Shown in pieces: positions 52,270-60,752 of a stretch of 64,000 bases of DNA (positions within the stretch are counted from its first letter, which is position 1; each line of letters starts with the position of its first letter). The stretch covers positions 62,001 through 126,000 of the forward strand of contig JALCSW010000002.1 of NCBI GenBank assembly GCA_022653695.1, given 5' to 3'. The position numbers were made by a program, and so were the translations under genes. The notes under the pieces were generated by a model. The model did no database searches. It saw only the letters and a list, made by a program, of their open reading frames with translations, and was not told the origin of the DNA. The stretch is from Bacilli bacterium. Its GTDB lineage: Bacteria; Bacillota_I; Bacilli_A; RFN20; CAG-826.

Positions 52270-54885
52270 CTACTTCTTCTCACCGCCATCGTCGTCGTCG
52301 AAAAGGCTGATTTGCTCAAAAGAGTCGGTCGTTTTCTCGCCGTCAGGGGAGGAAACCGGGTCATGAGGGACTCGCTTCTTCCGCGGCGGGAAGGAAAGGG
52401 TCGCGGAATCGACGAGGTCGCTTTCTTCGCTCGCGACGTGGGCAATGCGGGCCCGCGAGGGGAATTTGCTCGGACGTTTGCAATACTTATCCATGGGGGT
52501 AAGGTGGAAATCGTCGAAGACGATGGGCTTGCTCTCGCCGGAGGCCAAAACGGTCTCGAGGATGAAAGGCAAAGCTTTCTCGCCCACCTTGGCCAAGTAC
52601 ACAAGCCGATGCGGTTCGGATTTGAACATGCTATAAAGGCGGCTCGTTTTGTCGAGGCGGCCCGTTTCGCCGATATGGCTGAGATCATAGACGCGCGCGC
52701 AACCTCGGTCGGTGAGAAGGATGAGTTTGCCTTTCTCATCGGGATTGAAGCTGAGAAGCCCAGCCATGCCGACGTCTTTGAAGGCTCCGGCCTTAATGCC
52801 GCCCGTGTGGGGATTCGTGGGCATGATCTCGTCTTCGTTATAAAGGACGGCGCTCCCGTCCTCGGCGACGATGAAAAGGTCGCTGTCGCCGCTAGTGAGG
52901 GCAGCCCCGACGAGTTCGTCGGTCTTCGAAAGCTTGATGGCCGAAATCGGGCGCGCGCGCCTCACGACGGGGAAAGCGGAAAGCTGGATGCGCTTGATGA
53001 GGCCGTGCTTCGTAAGCAAAACGACGTAGAGGTCGCCGCGGAAGACGCGCACCGCGAAGCAACGGACGATCCGCTCCTCCGGCGTCACGCTGACAAGGGT
53101 GTTCACGTGATACCCTTCGTCGTTCCACTTGGCCTCTTTGACTTCGTGGACCGGAATGTAAAGGTAATTGCCGAGGTTAGTGAACATCAGCAGGAAGTCG
53201 ATGGTCTTGCACCGTCCGTTAAAAAGGAGAACGTCGCCCGGCTTGACGCCTGGCTTGGATCCGTTTTGGCCGCCCGATCCCTTCCACGATTTGAGGGAGC
53301 TGCGCTTGAGGTAGCCATCGCGCGTGACGGCGAGATAGACATCCTCCTCGACGATAAGATCGCGTTTGTTGACTTCGAGGTCCACCGCGTCGGCGCCTTT
53401 GATTTCAGTCCGGCGCTTATCGCCGTACTTCTTAGCGACGGCGCTGATGTCAGCGATGATGGCCTGATCGATTTTGGCGGAATCGCCCAAGAGATCCTTC
53501 AAGTAGGCAATCTCCTTCTCGAGGGAAAGCCGTTCCTCTTCGAGGACGCCCATGTCGGTATGGCTCAGCTTATAAAGCGGCATCATAACGATGGCTTCGC
53601 TTTGGGACTCGGTGAAGCCGAACTCTTTTTGGAGGTTCAGCTTGCTGTCGGCTTTATCGGCGCTCCGCTTGATGACGGCCACCACCTTGTCGAGCATGGA
53701 GACGGCTTTGATGAGACCCGTCACGATGAGATGCCGCGCCTCGTCTTTGGCGAGGATGAACTTGCTTCGGCGAACGGTGACCTCACGCTGATGGGCGATG
53801 TAGCAGTCGCAATAGGAAATGAGCGTCATGGTCTTCGGCCGCCCATCGACGATGGCGACCATGTTGGCGCTGTAGTTCTGCATCAAACCCGTCTTGGCGA
53901 GCAGGTATTTCCTGATGGCGTCGCTCTTGGCGTCGGGCTTCAGATCGATGGCGATCCGCAAGCCTTTGCGGTCGGTTTCGTCGCGGACTTCCTCGATGCC
54001 GGGAATGACTTTGTCATGGCGGATCTTGTCGATTTGACCCACGAGTTCGCTCTTGTTGGAGCCGAAAGGGATCTCCGTGACGATAAGTTGCTTCGAACCG
54101 TCCTCGTTAACTACTTCCTCTATGCGGGAACTCACGGTCGCCCGGCCTCGCCCCGTTTCATAGATCTGACGGAGACGGTTGTCGGCGATAATGATCCCCC
54201 CTGTCGGGAAATCCGGACCAGGGACGCAGCGGAGAAGCGGATCGATCTCGCAATCCGGATGCTTGATGCGATAAATGACGGCGCTGGTGACTTCGCGAAG
54301 ATTGTGGGGCGGAATGGCCGTGGCGAGGCCAACGGCGATGCCCTCGCTCCCGTTCACGAGCAGACTTGGGAAGTGCGCCGGCAAAACGGTCGGCTCGAAG
54401 TTGGAATCGTCGTAGGTGAGCTCCATGTCGACGGTTCCTTTGTCGATGTCGCGGACCAATTCGTTGGCCAAAGCCGACATCTTGGCTTCGGTGTAACGGG
54501 GGGCAGCTGGGGAATCCCCGTCCATGGAACCGTTGTTGCCCTGGAAGATGACGAGCGGATAACGAAGCCGCCAATCTTGGGAAAGGTGGGCCAAGGCGTC
54601 GTAAATCGAAGCGTCGCCGTGGGGGTGGAAATTACCCATGACGTCGCCGACGATATGGGCGCTTTTCTTGGTTGGCTTGTCGAAGGTGTTGCCGGTCTTC
54701 CACATGTCGAAAATGATGCGGCGTTGCACCGGCTTCATGCCGTCGCGGGCGTCGGGGATGGCCCGATCTTGGATCACGTCCTTGGCGTAAATCCCAAAAC
54801 GCTCCCCCATCAAATCGTCGAGGGTTTGGGCGGAAATGTTTTCTTTGGCGGGCGGAGTCGGCGGCAATTGCTTTTTCTTAGCCAT
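52270..54885 (-). CDS. parC: DNA topoisomerase IV subunit A
   Basis: An 871-residue type IIA topoisomerase A subunit that cuts and rejoins DNA to decatenate daughter chromosomes. It shows [22 protein letters not shown], the quinolone-determining region [15 protein letters not shown], and the catalytic Tyr131 in [10 protein letters not shown] coiled-coil gate and a C-terminal beta-pinwheel follow, ending in an acidic tail. It is assigned to ParC rather than GyrA because it lies downstream of parE beside plsY, as in Bacillus. The ATG at 54885 overlaps the parE stop by one base; a longer reading inside parE is rejected. A 901-residue ORF on the opposite strand is only a shadow. Confidence 0.95.
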   Translation of the reverse strand: MAKKKQLPPTPPAKENISAQTLDDLMGERFGIYAKDVIQDRAIPDARDGMKPVQRRIIFDMWKTGNTFDKPTKKSAHIVGDVMGNFHPHGDASIYDALAHLSQDWRLRYPLVIFQGNNGSMDGDSPAAPRYTEAKMSALANELVRDIDKGTVDMELTYDDSNFEPTVLPAHFPSLLVNGSEGIAVGLATAIPPHNLREVTSAVIYRIKHPDCEIDPLLRCVPGPDFPTGGIIIADNRLRQIYETGRGRATVSSRIEEVVNEDGSKQLIVTEIPFGSNKSELVGQIDKIRHDKVIPGIEEVRDETDRKGLRIAIDLKPDAKSDAIRKYLLAKTGLMQNYSANMVAIVDGRPKTMTLISYCDCYIAHQREVTVRRSKFILAKDEARHLIVTGLIKAVSMLDKVVAVIKRSADKADSKLNLQKEFGFTESQSEAIVMMPLYKLSHTDMGVLEEERLSLEKEIAYLKDLLGDSAKIDQAIIADISAVAKKYGDKRRTEIKGADAVDLEVNKRDLIVEEDVYLAVTRDGYLKRSSLKSWKGSGGQNGSKPGVKPGDVLLFNGRCKTIDFLLMFTNLGNYLYIPVHEVKEAKWNDEGYHVNTLVSVTPEERIVRCFAVRVFRGDLYVVLLTKHGLIKRIQLSAFPVVRRARPISAIKLSKTDELVGAALTSGDSDLFIVAEDGSAVLYNEDEIMPTNPHTGGIKAGAFKDVGMAGLLSFNPDEKGKLILLTDRGCARVYDLSHIGETGRLDKTSRLYSMFKSEPHRLVYLAKVGEKALPFILETVLASGESKPIVFDDFHLTPMDKYCKRPSKFPSRARIAHVASEESDLVDSATLSFPPRKKRVPHDPVSSPDGEKTTDSFEQISLFDDDDGGEKK

Positions 54886-56834
54886 CACTTCCTGACCTCC
54901 TTGATGAAAGCGTCCTCTTCGTTGAACACGATATTCTCCTCGATCCAAGTCCGGCGCAAGGAGGCGTCCTTGCCCATAAGGATACCGATGCGTTTCTCGA
55001 CGATGAGCGGATCCTGAATGCTCACGCGAAGGAGCATGCGGGATTTTTTGTCCATGGTGGTCTGAGCGAGTTGCTCGGCGTCCATCTCGCCTAAGCCTTT
55101 GTAACGGTTGATGCCATAGCCGGCGCCGATCTTGGATTTAGCCTCGTCAAGTTCTTTCTCGCTCCAAGCGTAGATGTGCTTGCGGGCTGGGTCGCTCTTC
55201 TTGTAGACGCGGTATAGAGGCGGGCAAGCGATGTAGATCATGCCGCGGTCGATGAGAGGCTTCATGTAATTGTAGAAAAAAGTGAGCAAAAGGATTTGGA
55301 TGTGGGCGCCGTCGGTATCGGCATCGGTCATGATGATGATTTTGCCATAGTGGCTGCCATTGGGGTCGAAGTCCTGACCCACTCCGGCGCCGATGGTTTG
55401 GATGAGAGTGCTGAATTCGACGTTCTGGAGCATGCGCTCAAGAGTCACATTATCGGTATTAAGAGGTTTGCCACGAAGCGGCAGAATCGCCTGATGGAGG
55501 CGATCGCGTCCCTTCTTGGCCGAACCGCCGGCGCTATCGCCCTCGACGATGAAAAGCTCGTTTTGGGCATAATCCTTCGATTGGGCTTGGGCCAATTTGT
55601 CGCTCAGGATGAAATCGACCTTCTTTTGTTTATTGCCTCGGGCGGCTTCCTTGGCTTTCCTCGCGGCGTTGCGGGCTTGCTGGGAGGCCTGGCACTTATG
55701 GATCAGGTCGAGCGCGAATTCCTTATGCTCGGTGATGTAATAAGTGAATTGCGAATAGATAAAATTGCTAACGATGGACATGACCTCGGGGGTGTTGAGG
55801 CGCCCCTTGCTTTGGCCCTCGAATTCAAGTTTGCTTTCGGGTATTTTGACCGCCACGATGGCGGTAAGCCCTTCGCGAATGTCGTTCCCGTCGATGCGCT
55901 GGCTGTCTTTGATGACCTCGTTTTGGATCGCCCAGTCATTGATCGCCTTGGTAAGGCCCACCTTGAAGCCATCTTCGTGGGTGCCCCCTTGGATGGTCCG
56001 TTTGTTATTGGCGTAACTAAGGATCCGCTCGCTGTAATATTGGGCGCTCCACTGCATGGCCACCTCGATCTGGATGGGGCTTAGCTTATCCTCGAAATCG
56101 ATGATGGAGCCAAGGGAAATCATGTTTTGATTAAGAACCGAAACGTATTCGCGAAGGCCGTTCTCATAAAAGAAATCGTGCGAAAGCCCGCTCTTCTCGT
56201 CCTCAAGGATGAAATGGACTTTCTTCAATAAGAAAGCCTCTTCCTGCAAGTGGTTATATATCGTGTCCCATTTGAATTCGACGCTTGGGAAAACCTTGGC
56301 GTCGGGCTTAAAACGGACGACGCTGCCATGTCTATTCGTCTTTCCAATCACTTCAAGGGGCGTCTCAAGAGCGCCGCCGTCATGGAAACGGATGTGGTAA
56401 ATCTCCCCAAGGCGGTACACGGTCACGTCGAGCCATTCGCTCAAAGCGTTCGTGACGGTGGCGCCAACGCCGTGAAGGCCGCTGGAAGTCGCGTAAGTGC
56501 GACTGTTGAATTTGCCGCCGCTATGGAGCGTCGTGAAAATAAGCTGCACCGCCGGCATATGCGCCTTGGGATGCATATCGACCGGAAGGCCCCGCCCTTC
56601 GTCTTTCACCTCAACGGAGCCGTCTTTATGCATAATGACGATGATTTTGTCGCCATATCCGTTGACGGCTTCGTCCTCGGCGTTGTCGACGATTTCCCAC
56701 ACGAGTTGGTGAAGACCGGCCAATCCAGTCCCCTCGACGTACATGCCAGGACGCTTGCGAATGCCCTCAAGTTCGCTCAAGAGTTCAATCGATTTGGCGT
56801 TGTACTCTTTTTCTGCTTTATCGAAATCGGCCAT
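54885..56834 (-). CDS. parE: DNA topoisomerase IV subunit B
   Basis: A 649-residue ATPase subunit. The GHKL fold has EIVDNAEDEAVNGYGDKI and GLHGVGATVTNALSEW. The TOPRIM part has EGDSAGGSAKKGRDR and MTDADTDGAHIQILLLTFFYNYMKP. The block FSTLIQTIGAGVG is that of ParE rather than GyrB. It supplies ATP-driven strand passage to ParC. ATG 56834 gives MADFDKAEKEYNAKSIELL; a TTG at 56852 would add six residues. No clear ribosome-binding site is seen. The promoter at 56857-56873 serves parE and parC. Confidence 0.95.
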   Translation of the reverse strand: MADFDKAEKEYNAKSIELLSELEGIRKRPGMYVEGTGLAGLHQLVWEIVDNAEDEAVNGYGDKIIVIMHKDGSVEVKDEGRGLPVDMHPKAHMPAVQLIFTTLHSGGKFNSRTYATSSGLHGVGATVTNALSEWLDVTVYRLGEIYHIRFHDGGALETPLEVIGKTNRHGSVVRFKPDAKVFPSVEFKWDTIYNHLQEEAFLLKKVHFILEDEKSGLSHDFFYENGLREYVSVLNQNMISLGSIIDFEDKLSPIQIEVAMQWSAQYYSERILSYANNKRTIQGGTHEDGFKVGLTKAINDWAIQNEVIKDSQRIDGNDIREGLTAIVAVKIPESKLEFEGQSKGRLNTPEVMSIVSNFIYSQFTYYITEHKEFALDLIHKCQASQQARNAARKAKEAARGNKQKKVDFILSDKLAQAQSKDYAQNELFIVEGDSAGGSAKKGRDRLHQAILPLRGKPLNTDNVTLERMLQNVEFSTLIQTIGAGVGQDFDPNGSHYGKIIIMTDADTDGAHIQILLLTFFYNYMKPLIDRGMIYIACPPLYRVYKKSDPARKHIYAWSEKELDEAKSKIGAGYGINRYKGLGEMDAEQLAQTTMDKKSRMLLRVSIQDPLIVEKRIGILMGKDASLRRTWIEENIVFNEEDAFIKEVRK

Positions 56835-56856
56835 TATTTTTTTGCCACTCAATTCG

Positions 56857-56873
56857 TTTGCTATTATAGCAAA
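56857..56873 (-). promoter_or_regulatory. parE-parC promoter: -10 box in a perfect palindrome
   Basis: Arms TTTGCTAT and ATAGCAAA are exact complements around a single T. On the reverse strand this gives TATAAT (complement of 56863-56868), about 30 bases before the parE start. The plus strand reads TATTAT at the same place. Confidence 0.65.
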
Positions 56874-56921
56874 GGGGATATGAGGAACGCATCACTTTTA
56901 TTCGTCGAGGCTGAGGTTTGC

Positions 56922-56927
56922 TATAGT
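56922..56927 (+). promoter_or_regulatory. -10 box of plsY, nearly leaderless
   Basis: TATAGT ends eight bases before the plsY ATG. No ribosome-binding site is present and the -35 is weak. Confidence 0.5.
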
Positions 56928-56935
56928 AAGCGCAT

Positions 56936-57661
56936 ATGAGCGATATTCTCGGCAACATCCTTACCGTCCTGGCCGTGCTGGCCTTTGGCTACCTTTGGGG
57001 CTCGATCCAAAACGGAGTCATCATCGGGAAACTGTTTTTCAAAAAGGACCCGCGGGAGTACGGCAGCCATAATAGCGGAGGTACCAATTCGGGACGCCTT
57101 TTCGGCGAAAAAGTGGGGCTCCTCGTCATCTTCCTCGATATGCTCAAGGGCGCGATCGCTTTTTGGAGCGTTTGGGCCGTCATCCGTTTCTCCGGCGTTC
57201 GCGAGGTTTTCGCGATGTGGGATGATGGCGTCTTCTATTGCTGGCTTACGTTCTTCGGGGTCGTCGTCGGGCATTGCTACCCTCTTTATGCCGATTTCAA
57301 AGGTGGGAAAGCCGTCTCGTCGTTCATGGGTTCCCTGGGCGGAACCTCCTGGGTTTCCCTCATCTATTGTTTCGCCACCTTCTTCCCGCTGTACCGAAGC
57401 AAGCGGATCGTTTCGGCTGCCTCACTCGTCTCGGGTCTTGCCATCGTCATCATCACCTGGACTCTCGCCATCGCTTTCCGTTTCTCCGGGTGGACCGAGG
57501 CCTCCTCGATCCTCATGTGGAACTTCGGAAACGGAGGCGGCCTCTTCTTTTGCTGGGAGCAGGCCACCGTGATCACGCTTGAGTACGGACTTCTCGTTTT
57601 CCGCCATCGTGAGAACATCAAACGGATGAAAGCGGGATCTGAGAGGCCAGTTGATTACTGA
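56936..57661 (+). CDS. plsY: Acyl-phosphate:glycerol-3-phosphate acyltransferase PlsY
   Basis: A 241-residue integral membrane enzyme that acylates glycerol 3-phosphate from acyl phosphate, the first step of phospholipid synthesis. Conserved loops are visible: GSIQNGVIIGKL, HNSGGTNSGRLFG (the family GSGNxGATN position), GHCYPLYADFKGGKAV and HRENIKRMKAG. It has six or seven hydrophobic segments and is somewhat longer than usual (about 200), with an insertion near 145-200. It is divergent from parE-parC, matching the plsY-parE-parC cluster of Bacillus. Confidence 0.93.
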   Translation: MSDILGNILTVLAVLAFGYLWGSIQNGVIIGKLFFKKDPREYGSHNSGGTNSGRLFGEKVGLLVIFLDMLKGAIAFWSVWAVIRFSGVREVFAMWDDGVFYCWLTFFGVVVGHCYPLYADFKGGKAVSSFMGSLGGTSWVSLIYCFATFFPLYRSKRIVSAASLVSGLAIVIITWTLAIAFRFSGWTEASSILMWNFGNGGGLFFCWEQATVITLEYGLLVFRHRENIKRMKAGSERPVDY

Positions 57662-57823
57662 TGGTATTTTATTAGTAGTTATATGGTTCTTAATAAAATG
57701 AAACTTATTTAGATATTGATCAAAGAATTGCATAGATGGCAGCACGCAAAGACGGTTTTAATAACTCAATTCCGTTTTTATTAAATTACGCTTTTTGACG
57801 ATCGTTCTTTTTCTTGATATGGC

Positions 57824-57857
57824 AAAAAACGGCAATAAAAAACGGCAATAAAAAACG
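57824..57857. repeat. Tandem 13-bp repeat
   Basis: AAAAAACGGCAAT occurs at 57824-57836 and 57837-57849 and is followed by a partial third unit (AAAAAACG, 57850-57857) that merges with the yneF terminator. On the reverse strand each unit supplies a run of six T residues after the terminator stem, so it may be a duplicated terminator tail. Confidence 0.7.
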
Positions 57858-57880
57858 CCTTTCGGATTTCCAAAAGGCGT
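57849..57880 (-). terminator. Intrinsic terminator of efp-yneF
   Basis: On the reverse strand ACGCCTTT and AAAGGCGT form a perfect 8-bp stem around a 10-base loop, followed by six T residues. Confidence 0.9.
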
Positions 57881-57900
57881 CCATTTGCCTAAGTGAAGGT

Positions 57901-58137
57901 TTATTGGTTTTTCTTCATCGCGTTCATGACGGCTTTTATTTGCGCCTCAGAGGGCTTGCGGCCCATCTGCATGAACATGGCGCGAATCATATTCTCGTTG
58001 ATCGGCGGGTTCTTCTGCATCTCCCGTTTGATAAGGGCGCGGGCTCCGAAGAAGCCCCCAACCAAGCCGAGGATAAGCGTCAGGATGAGATAAAGGACGA
58101 ACAGCCCGGTCGTGCAAGTGACATCGAGAATCAGCAT
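57901..58137 (-). CDS. yneF: YneF family (UPF0154) small membrane protein
   Basis: A 78-residue protein with one N-terminal span (TGLFVLYLILTLILGLVGGFFGARALI) and the family tail NPPINENMIRAMFMQMGRKPSEAQIKAVMNAM. YneF proteins are widespread in Bacilli and Mollicutes; their function is not established. It lies three bases downstream of efp on the same strand and is followed by a strong terminator. Confidence 0.92.
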   Translation of the reverse strand: MLILDVTCTTGLFVLYLILTLILGLVGGFFGARALIKREMQKNPPINENMIRAMFMQMGRKPSEAQIKAVMNAMKKNQ

Positions 58138-58140
58138 CGT

Positions 58141-58698
58141 TTAAGCCCTCCCATCGTATTTGCCGGTCGCGGTATCGACCAAAATCTTGTCGCCCTCATT
58201 GACGAAAAGGGGAATGCGGAGTTTCATGCCGGTCTCGAGAACGGCATCCTTCGACCCGCCGTTGGTGACGGTGTCGCCGCGAACCCCCGGTTCGCAGGAT
58301 GTGACCGTGATGGCGACTTTGGCGGGAATCTGAATGCCCAAGACCTCGTCATTGTAACTGATGACCATAACCTCGAGGTTGGGAACGAGATATGGCATCT
58401 CTTTGGAAAGGCTGGCTTTCGGAAGTTCGATCTGATCGTATGTTTTCGGATCCATGAAAACAAGGCTCACGCCCCCATCGTAAAGGTACTGCATGTTTTT
58501 CTTGTCAAGACGGGTTTCGGTAACGTCATAGCCGCTGTTCCGGGCGAGCTCGATGATCGCGCCGGTGCGGACGTTCTCCACTTTGAGTTTTGCGACCATC
58601 TTCCTCATGGCCGTCTTATTCAAGAGGATGTCGATGCAGCGATAGAGGACTCCCTCGTCCTCAAAGTAATTGCCTGGCCTCAATTCCGTAACGTTCAT
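58141..58698 (-). CDS. efp: Elongation factor P with unusual tip loop
   Basis: A 185-residue EF-P, which helps ribosomes pass polyproline stretches. It has the three-domain layout: MNVTELRPGNYFEDEGVLYRC, the OB domain with SYNDEVLGIQIPAKVAITV, and the C-terminal signature with KDAVLETGMKLRIPLFVNEGDKI. The domain I loop that normally reads KPGKGxA reads LNKTAMRKM here (26-34), so the PGKG turn holding the modified Lys or Arg is replaced, with Lys28 or Arg32 as candidate tip residues. AAGGAG precedes the ATG. It is co-transcribed with yneF. Confidence 0.94.
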   Translation of the reverse strand: MNVTELRPGNYFEDEGVLYRCIDILLNKTAMRKMVAKLKVENVRTGAIIELARNSGYDVTETRLDKKNMQYLYDGGVSLVFMDPKTYDQIELPKASLSKEMPYLVPNLEVMVISYNDEVLGIQIPAKVAITVTSCEPGVRGDTVTNGGSKDAVLETGMKLRIPLFVNEGDKILVDTATGKYDGRA

Positions 58699-58731
58699 AT
58701 TGTTTTCTCCTTGCTATCGGTAAAATAGCCG

Positions 58732-58748
58732 TTGGTATTCTATACCAA
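58732..58748 (-). promoter_or_regulatory. efp promoter: -10 box in a perfect palindrome
   Basis: Arms TTGGTAT and ATACCAA are exact complements around TCT. On the reverse strand the centre gives TAGAAT (58737-58742), about 38 bases before the efp start. Confidence 0.6.
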
Positions 58749-58773
58749 TAACGGTCGGTTTTCCACTCTATGT

Positions 58774-59412
58774 TTATAGGCCCTGAAGTTCGGGGTTGGC
58801 GAAACGTTCCTGACGGATCGTCGTCGACGCCCCATGGCCGGGAAATACTTTGGTATCGTCGGGCAAAAGAAGCAATTTGCGTAGGCTGTCGCGCTGGAAA
58901 CGCGGGCAGCCGCCAGGCAAATCGGTCCGCCCCACCGATAGATGGAACAAGGCATCGCCCGTGAAGACGGCCCTATCGGCCTTAAGGTAGTAGCAAACGC
59001 TCCCAGCCGTGTGGAACGGTGTCGCTATCACGGTGAGAACGAAAGGGCCAAGCCTGATTTCGTCCTCGTCCTCGACGGGATAGGGTTCAATGCCTTTCAC
59101 CCTCACCGGCACTGGGAGATCGAAGGCCTCCGAGCCATTTAGGCACGGATCGCCAAGACACGCGATATCCTCCTCCGACATGAAAACCGGAGCCATGTGC
59201 TTAAGATCAACAAGGCCGCCGATATGGTCGAAATGCCCGTGCGTGATCAGGAAGCCAAGGCATTTCCCGGCGTGGCGCCTCTCGATATAATCGTCAAGGC
59301 AGCCTCTCTTGTTCGTGGCTGGGTCAATGACGAGGCAAGGGCTCCCCTCTTCGCCGATGATGTAGCAGTTCGCGTATTCCCCGCCATATGTGAGTTCCCG
59401 AATCAACGCCAT
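58774..59412 (-). CDS. Metallo-beta-lactamase-fold hydrolase (glyoxalase II-like, YqgX type)
   Basis: A 212-residue hydrolase with the zinc motif THGHFDHIGG (HxHxDH), the middle His in TPFHTAGSVCYY, FTGDALFHLSVGRTDLPGG, and the last His in VFPGHGASTTI. The layout is that of the YqgX/GloB-like group; it may hydrolyse thioesters such as lactoylglutathione analogues, but the substrate is not known. The gene begins right after the terminator of rpmG, so it likely has its own weak promoter or uses read-through. It is about 75 bases upstream of efp. Confidence 0.87.
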   Translation of the reverse strand: MALIRELTYGGEYANCYIIGEEGSPCLVIDPATNKRGCLDDYIERRHAGKCLGFLITHGHFDHIGGLVDLKHMAPVFMSEEDIACLGDPCLNGSEAFDLPVPVRVKGIEPYPVEDEDEIRLGPFVLTVIATPFHTAGSVCYYLKADRAVFTGDALFHLSVGRTDLPGGCPRFQRDSLRKLLLLPDDTKVFPGHGASTTIRQERFANPELQGL

Positions 59413-59422
59413 ACCAACTAAT

Positions 59423-59442
59423 AAAAAAGGCCCGAGGGCCTT
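59423..59442 (-). terminator. Intrinsic terminator of rpmG
   Basis: On the reverse strand AAGGCC and GGCCTT form a stem around CTCG, followed by a T run. It starts at the rpmG stop codon. Confidence 0.8.
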
Positions 59443-59602
59443 ATTTTGCTTCCTTATGCAAGGTCATTTTCTTGCAACGCGGGCAGAATTTCATTTTCTC
59501 CATTTTATCCGGATGGGCGCGTTTGTTACGGGTAGCGATGTAATTTTGTTCCCCGCAAACGCTGCACTTCAGAATAATGTTATCGCGCTTTGAAGTTGCC
59601 AT
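59441..59602 (-). CDS. rpmG: 50S ribosomal protein L33
   Basis: A 53-residue L33 read directly from the reverse strand. It begins MATSKRDNIILKCSVCG, continues NYIATRNKRAHPDKME and ends KFCPRCKKMTLHKEAK. The two CxxC pairs (Cys13/Cys16 and Cys40/Cys43) mark the zinc-binding C+ form. It is a 50S subunit protein. It lies on its own between divergent ispG and the metallo-hydrolase gene, with a terminator at its end. The upstream region has GAAAGAGAG about 12 bases before the ATG as a weak ribosome-binding site. Confidence 0.95.
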   Translation of the reverse strand: MATSKRDNIILKCSVCGEQNYIATRNKRAHPDKMEKMKFCPRCKKMTLHKEAK

Positions 59603-59684
59603 GTTCAGTCACTCTCTTTCTTTTCGCGGTTGTTACTCTAGCATAAATGCACGCGATTATCTACAAGTTTCGCCCGCAATCGGT

Positions 59685-59690
59685 TAAAAT
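59685..59690 (+). promoter_or_regulatory. -10 box of ispG, nearly leaderless
   Basis: TAAAAT ends nine bases before the ispG ATG; no ribosome-binding site is present. The 97-base gap also holds the divergent rpmG promoter. Confidence 0.5.
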
Positions 59691-59699
59691 GTCAGCGGT

Positions 59700-60752
59700 A
59701 TGAATCAAAGAGAATCGACACGTAGTGTCGCCATTGGCCGAATCGCTCTCGGCGGCCAAAACCGCGTTCTGGTTCAGAGCATGTGCAACATCAAGACCTC
59801 GCAAGCGGAGGCCGTCGCCGCCCAAATCAATCGCTGTGCGGCCCTCGGAGCCGATCTTATGCGCGTTTCAGTCCTGGATTTTGAGGACGCCAAGGCGATC
59901 GGGACGATAAAGAAGCGCGTCTCCATCCCGCTCGTCGCCGACATCCATATCGATTATCGACTCGCTTTGGCCGCCATCGAATCCGGAGTCGACGCCATCC
60001 GCATCAATCCGGGCAACATCGGCTCGAAGGACAAGATAAAGTTGGTCGTCGACGCCTGCAAATCCCGCCGCCTCCCGATCCGCGTCGGCGTCAATTCGGG
60101 GTCGCTCGACAAGACGGTTTATGACGGCAAGGGGCTCATCAAAGCCAAGTACCTCGTCGAGAGTTGCGCCAAACACGTAAGAATCCTCGAAAGCATGGGC
60201 TTCCGCGACATCGTCCTTTCCTTAAAAGGATCGGACGTCATCGAGACGATCGAAGCCTATCGGCTCGCCGCCAAGGCTTTCCCATACCCGTTGCATCTAG
60301 GCATCACCGAGGCGGGTCCGAAAGATATCGGCCTCATCCGCAGCGCGGCCGGGCTTTCGCCCCTGCTTCTCGAGGGCATCGGCGACACCATCCGCATTTC
60401 CCTCAGCGACTCCCCGGAAGAGGAAGTCCGGGCCGCCTCTCGCCTGCTCCATGACCTTGGGCTCAAGAAGGACTATCCGACCTTCATCAGTTGCCCCACT
60501 TGCGGGCGAACCCAAGTCGACCTCATCCCGCTCGCGAACCGCGTTCGCGAATACCTCGAAGACCACCACGTCAACAAAACCGTCGCCGTGATGGGTTGCG
60601 TCGTCAACGGGCCCGGCGAGGCAAGGCATGCCGACTTAGGCGCCGCCGGCGGCAAGGGGCAATGGGTCATTTTCAAAAAAGGCGAACCGCTCAAAACGGT
60701 CGCTGACGGCGAAGTCTACGAAACGCTCATCGAAGAAATCAAAAAACTATAG
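59700..60752 (+). CDS. ispG: 4-Hydroxy-3-methylbut-2-en-1-yl diphosphate synthase
   Basis: A 350-residue iron-sulfur enzyme for the sixth MEP step, converting MEcPP to HMBPP. It has the TIM-barrel part (VLVQSMCNIKTSQAEAV, DIHIDYRLALAAIE, RINPGNIGSKDKIK, RVGVNSGSLD) and the C-terminal cluster domain with CPTCGRTQVD and VMGCVVNGPGEARHADLG, supplying the three Cys for the 4Fe-4S cluster. Length is normal. It overlaps the convergent nfo gene by six bases at the end. Dxs and IspH of the same pathway are also in the window. Confidence 0.96.
   Translation: MNQRESTRSVAIGRIALGGQNRVLVQSMCNIKTSQAEAVAAQINRCAALGADLMRVSVLDFEDAKAIGTIKKRVSIPLVADIHIDYRLALAAIESGVDAIRINPGNIGSKDKIKLVVDACKSRRLPIRVGVNSGSLDKTVYDGKGLIKAKYLVESCAKHVRILESMGFRDIVLSLKGSDVIETIEAYRLAAKAFPYPLHLGITEAGPKDIGLIRSAAGLSPLLLEGIGDTIRISLSDSPEEEVRAASRLLHDLGLKKDYPTFISCPTCGRTQVDLIPLANRVREYLEDHHVNKTVAVMGCVVNGPGEARHADLGAAGGKGQWVIFKKGEPLKTVADGEVYETLIEEIKKL

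Larger units (their letters stand above)
57662..57900. other. AT-rich convergent intergenic region
   Basis: This gap separates plsY from the converging yneF-efp genes and is AT-rich. It contains ATTAGTAGTT (57671-57680), inverted arms TTTAATAA and TTATTAAA that may form a weak plsY terminator, the tandem 13-bp repeats and the yneF terminator. No ORF is convincing. Confidence 0.5.

Noticed and set aside
52312-55017. A 901-codon open frame on the plus strand opposite parC
   Set aside because: It is antisense to a clear parC with all topoisomerase motifs. Long empty frames opposite GC-rich genes are common, and its translation shows no recognisable domain.
57824-57857. CRISPR-like repeat array
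   Set aside because: The 13-bp units are directly adjacent with no spacers, and no cas gene is in the window.
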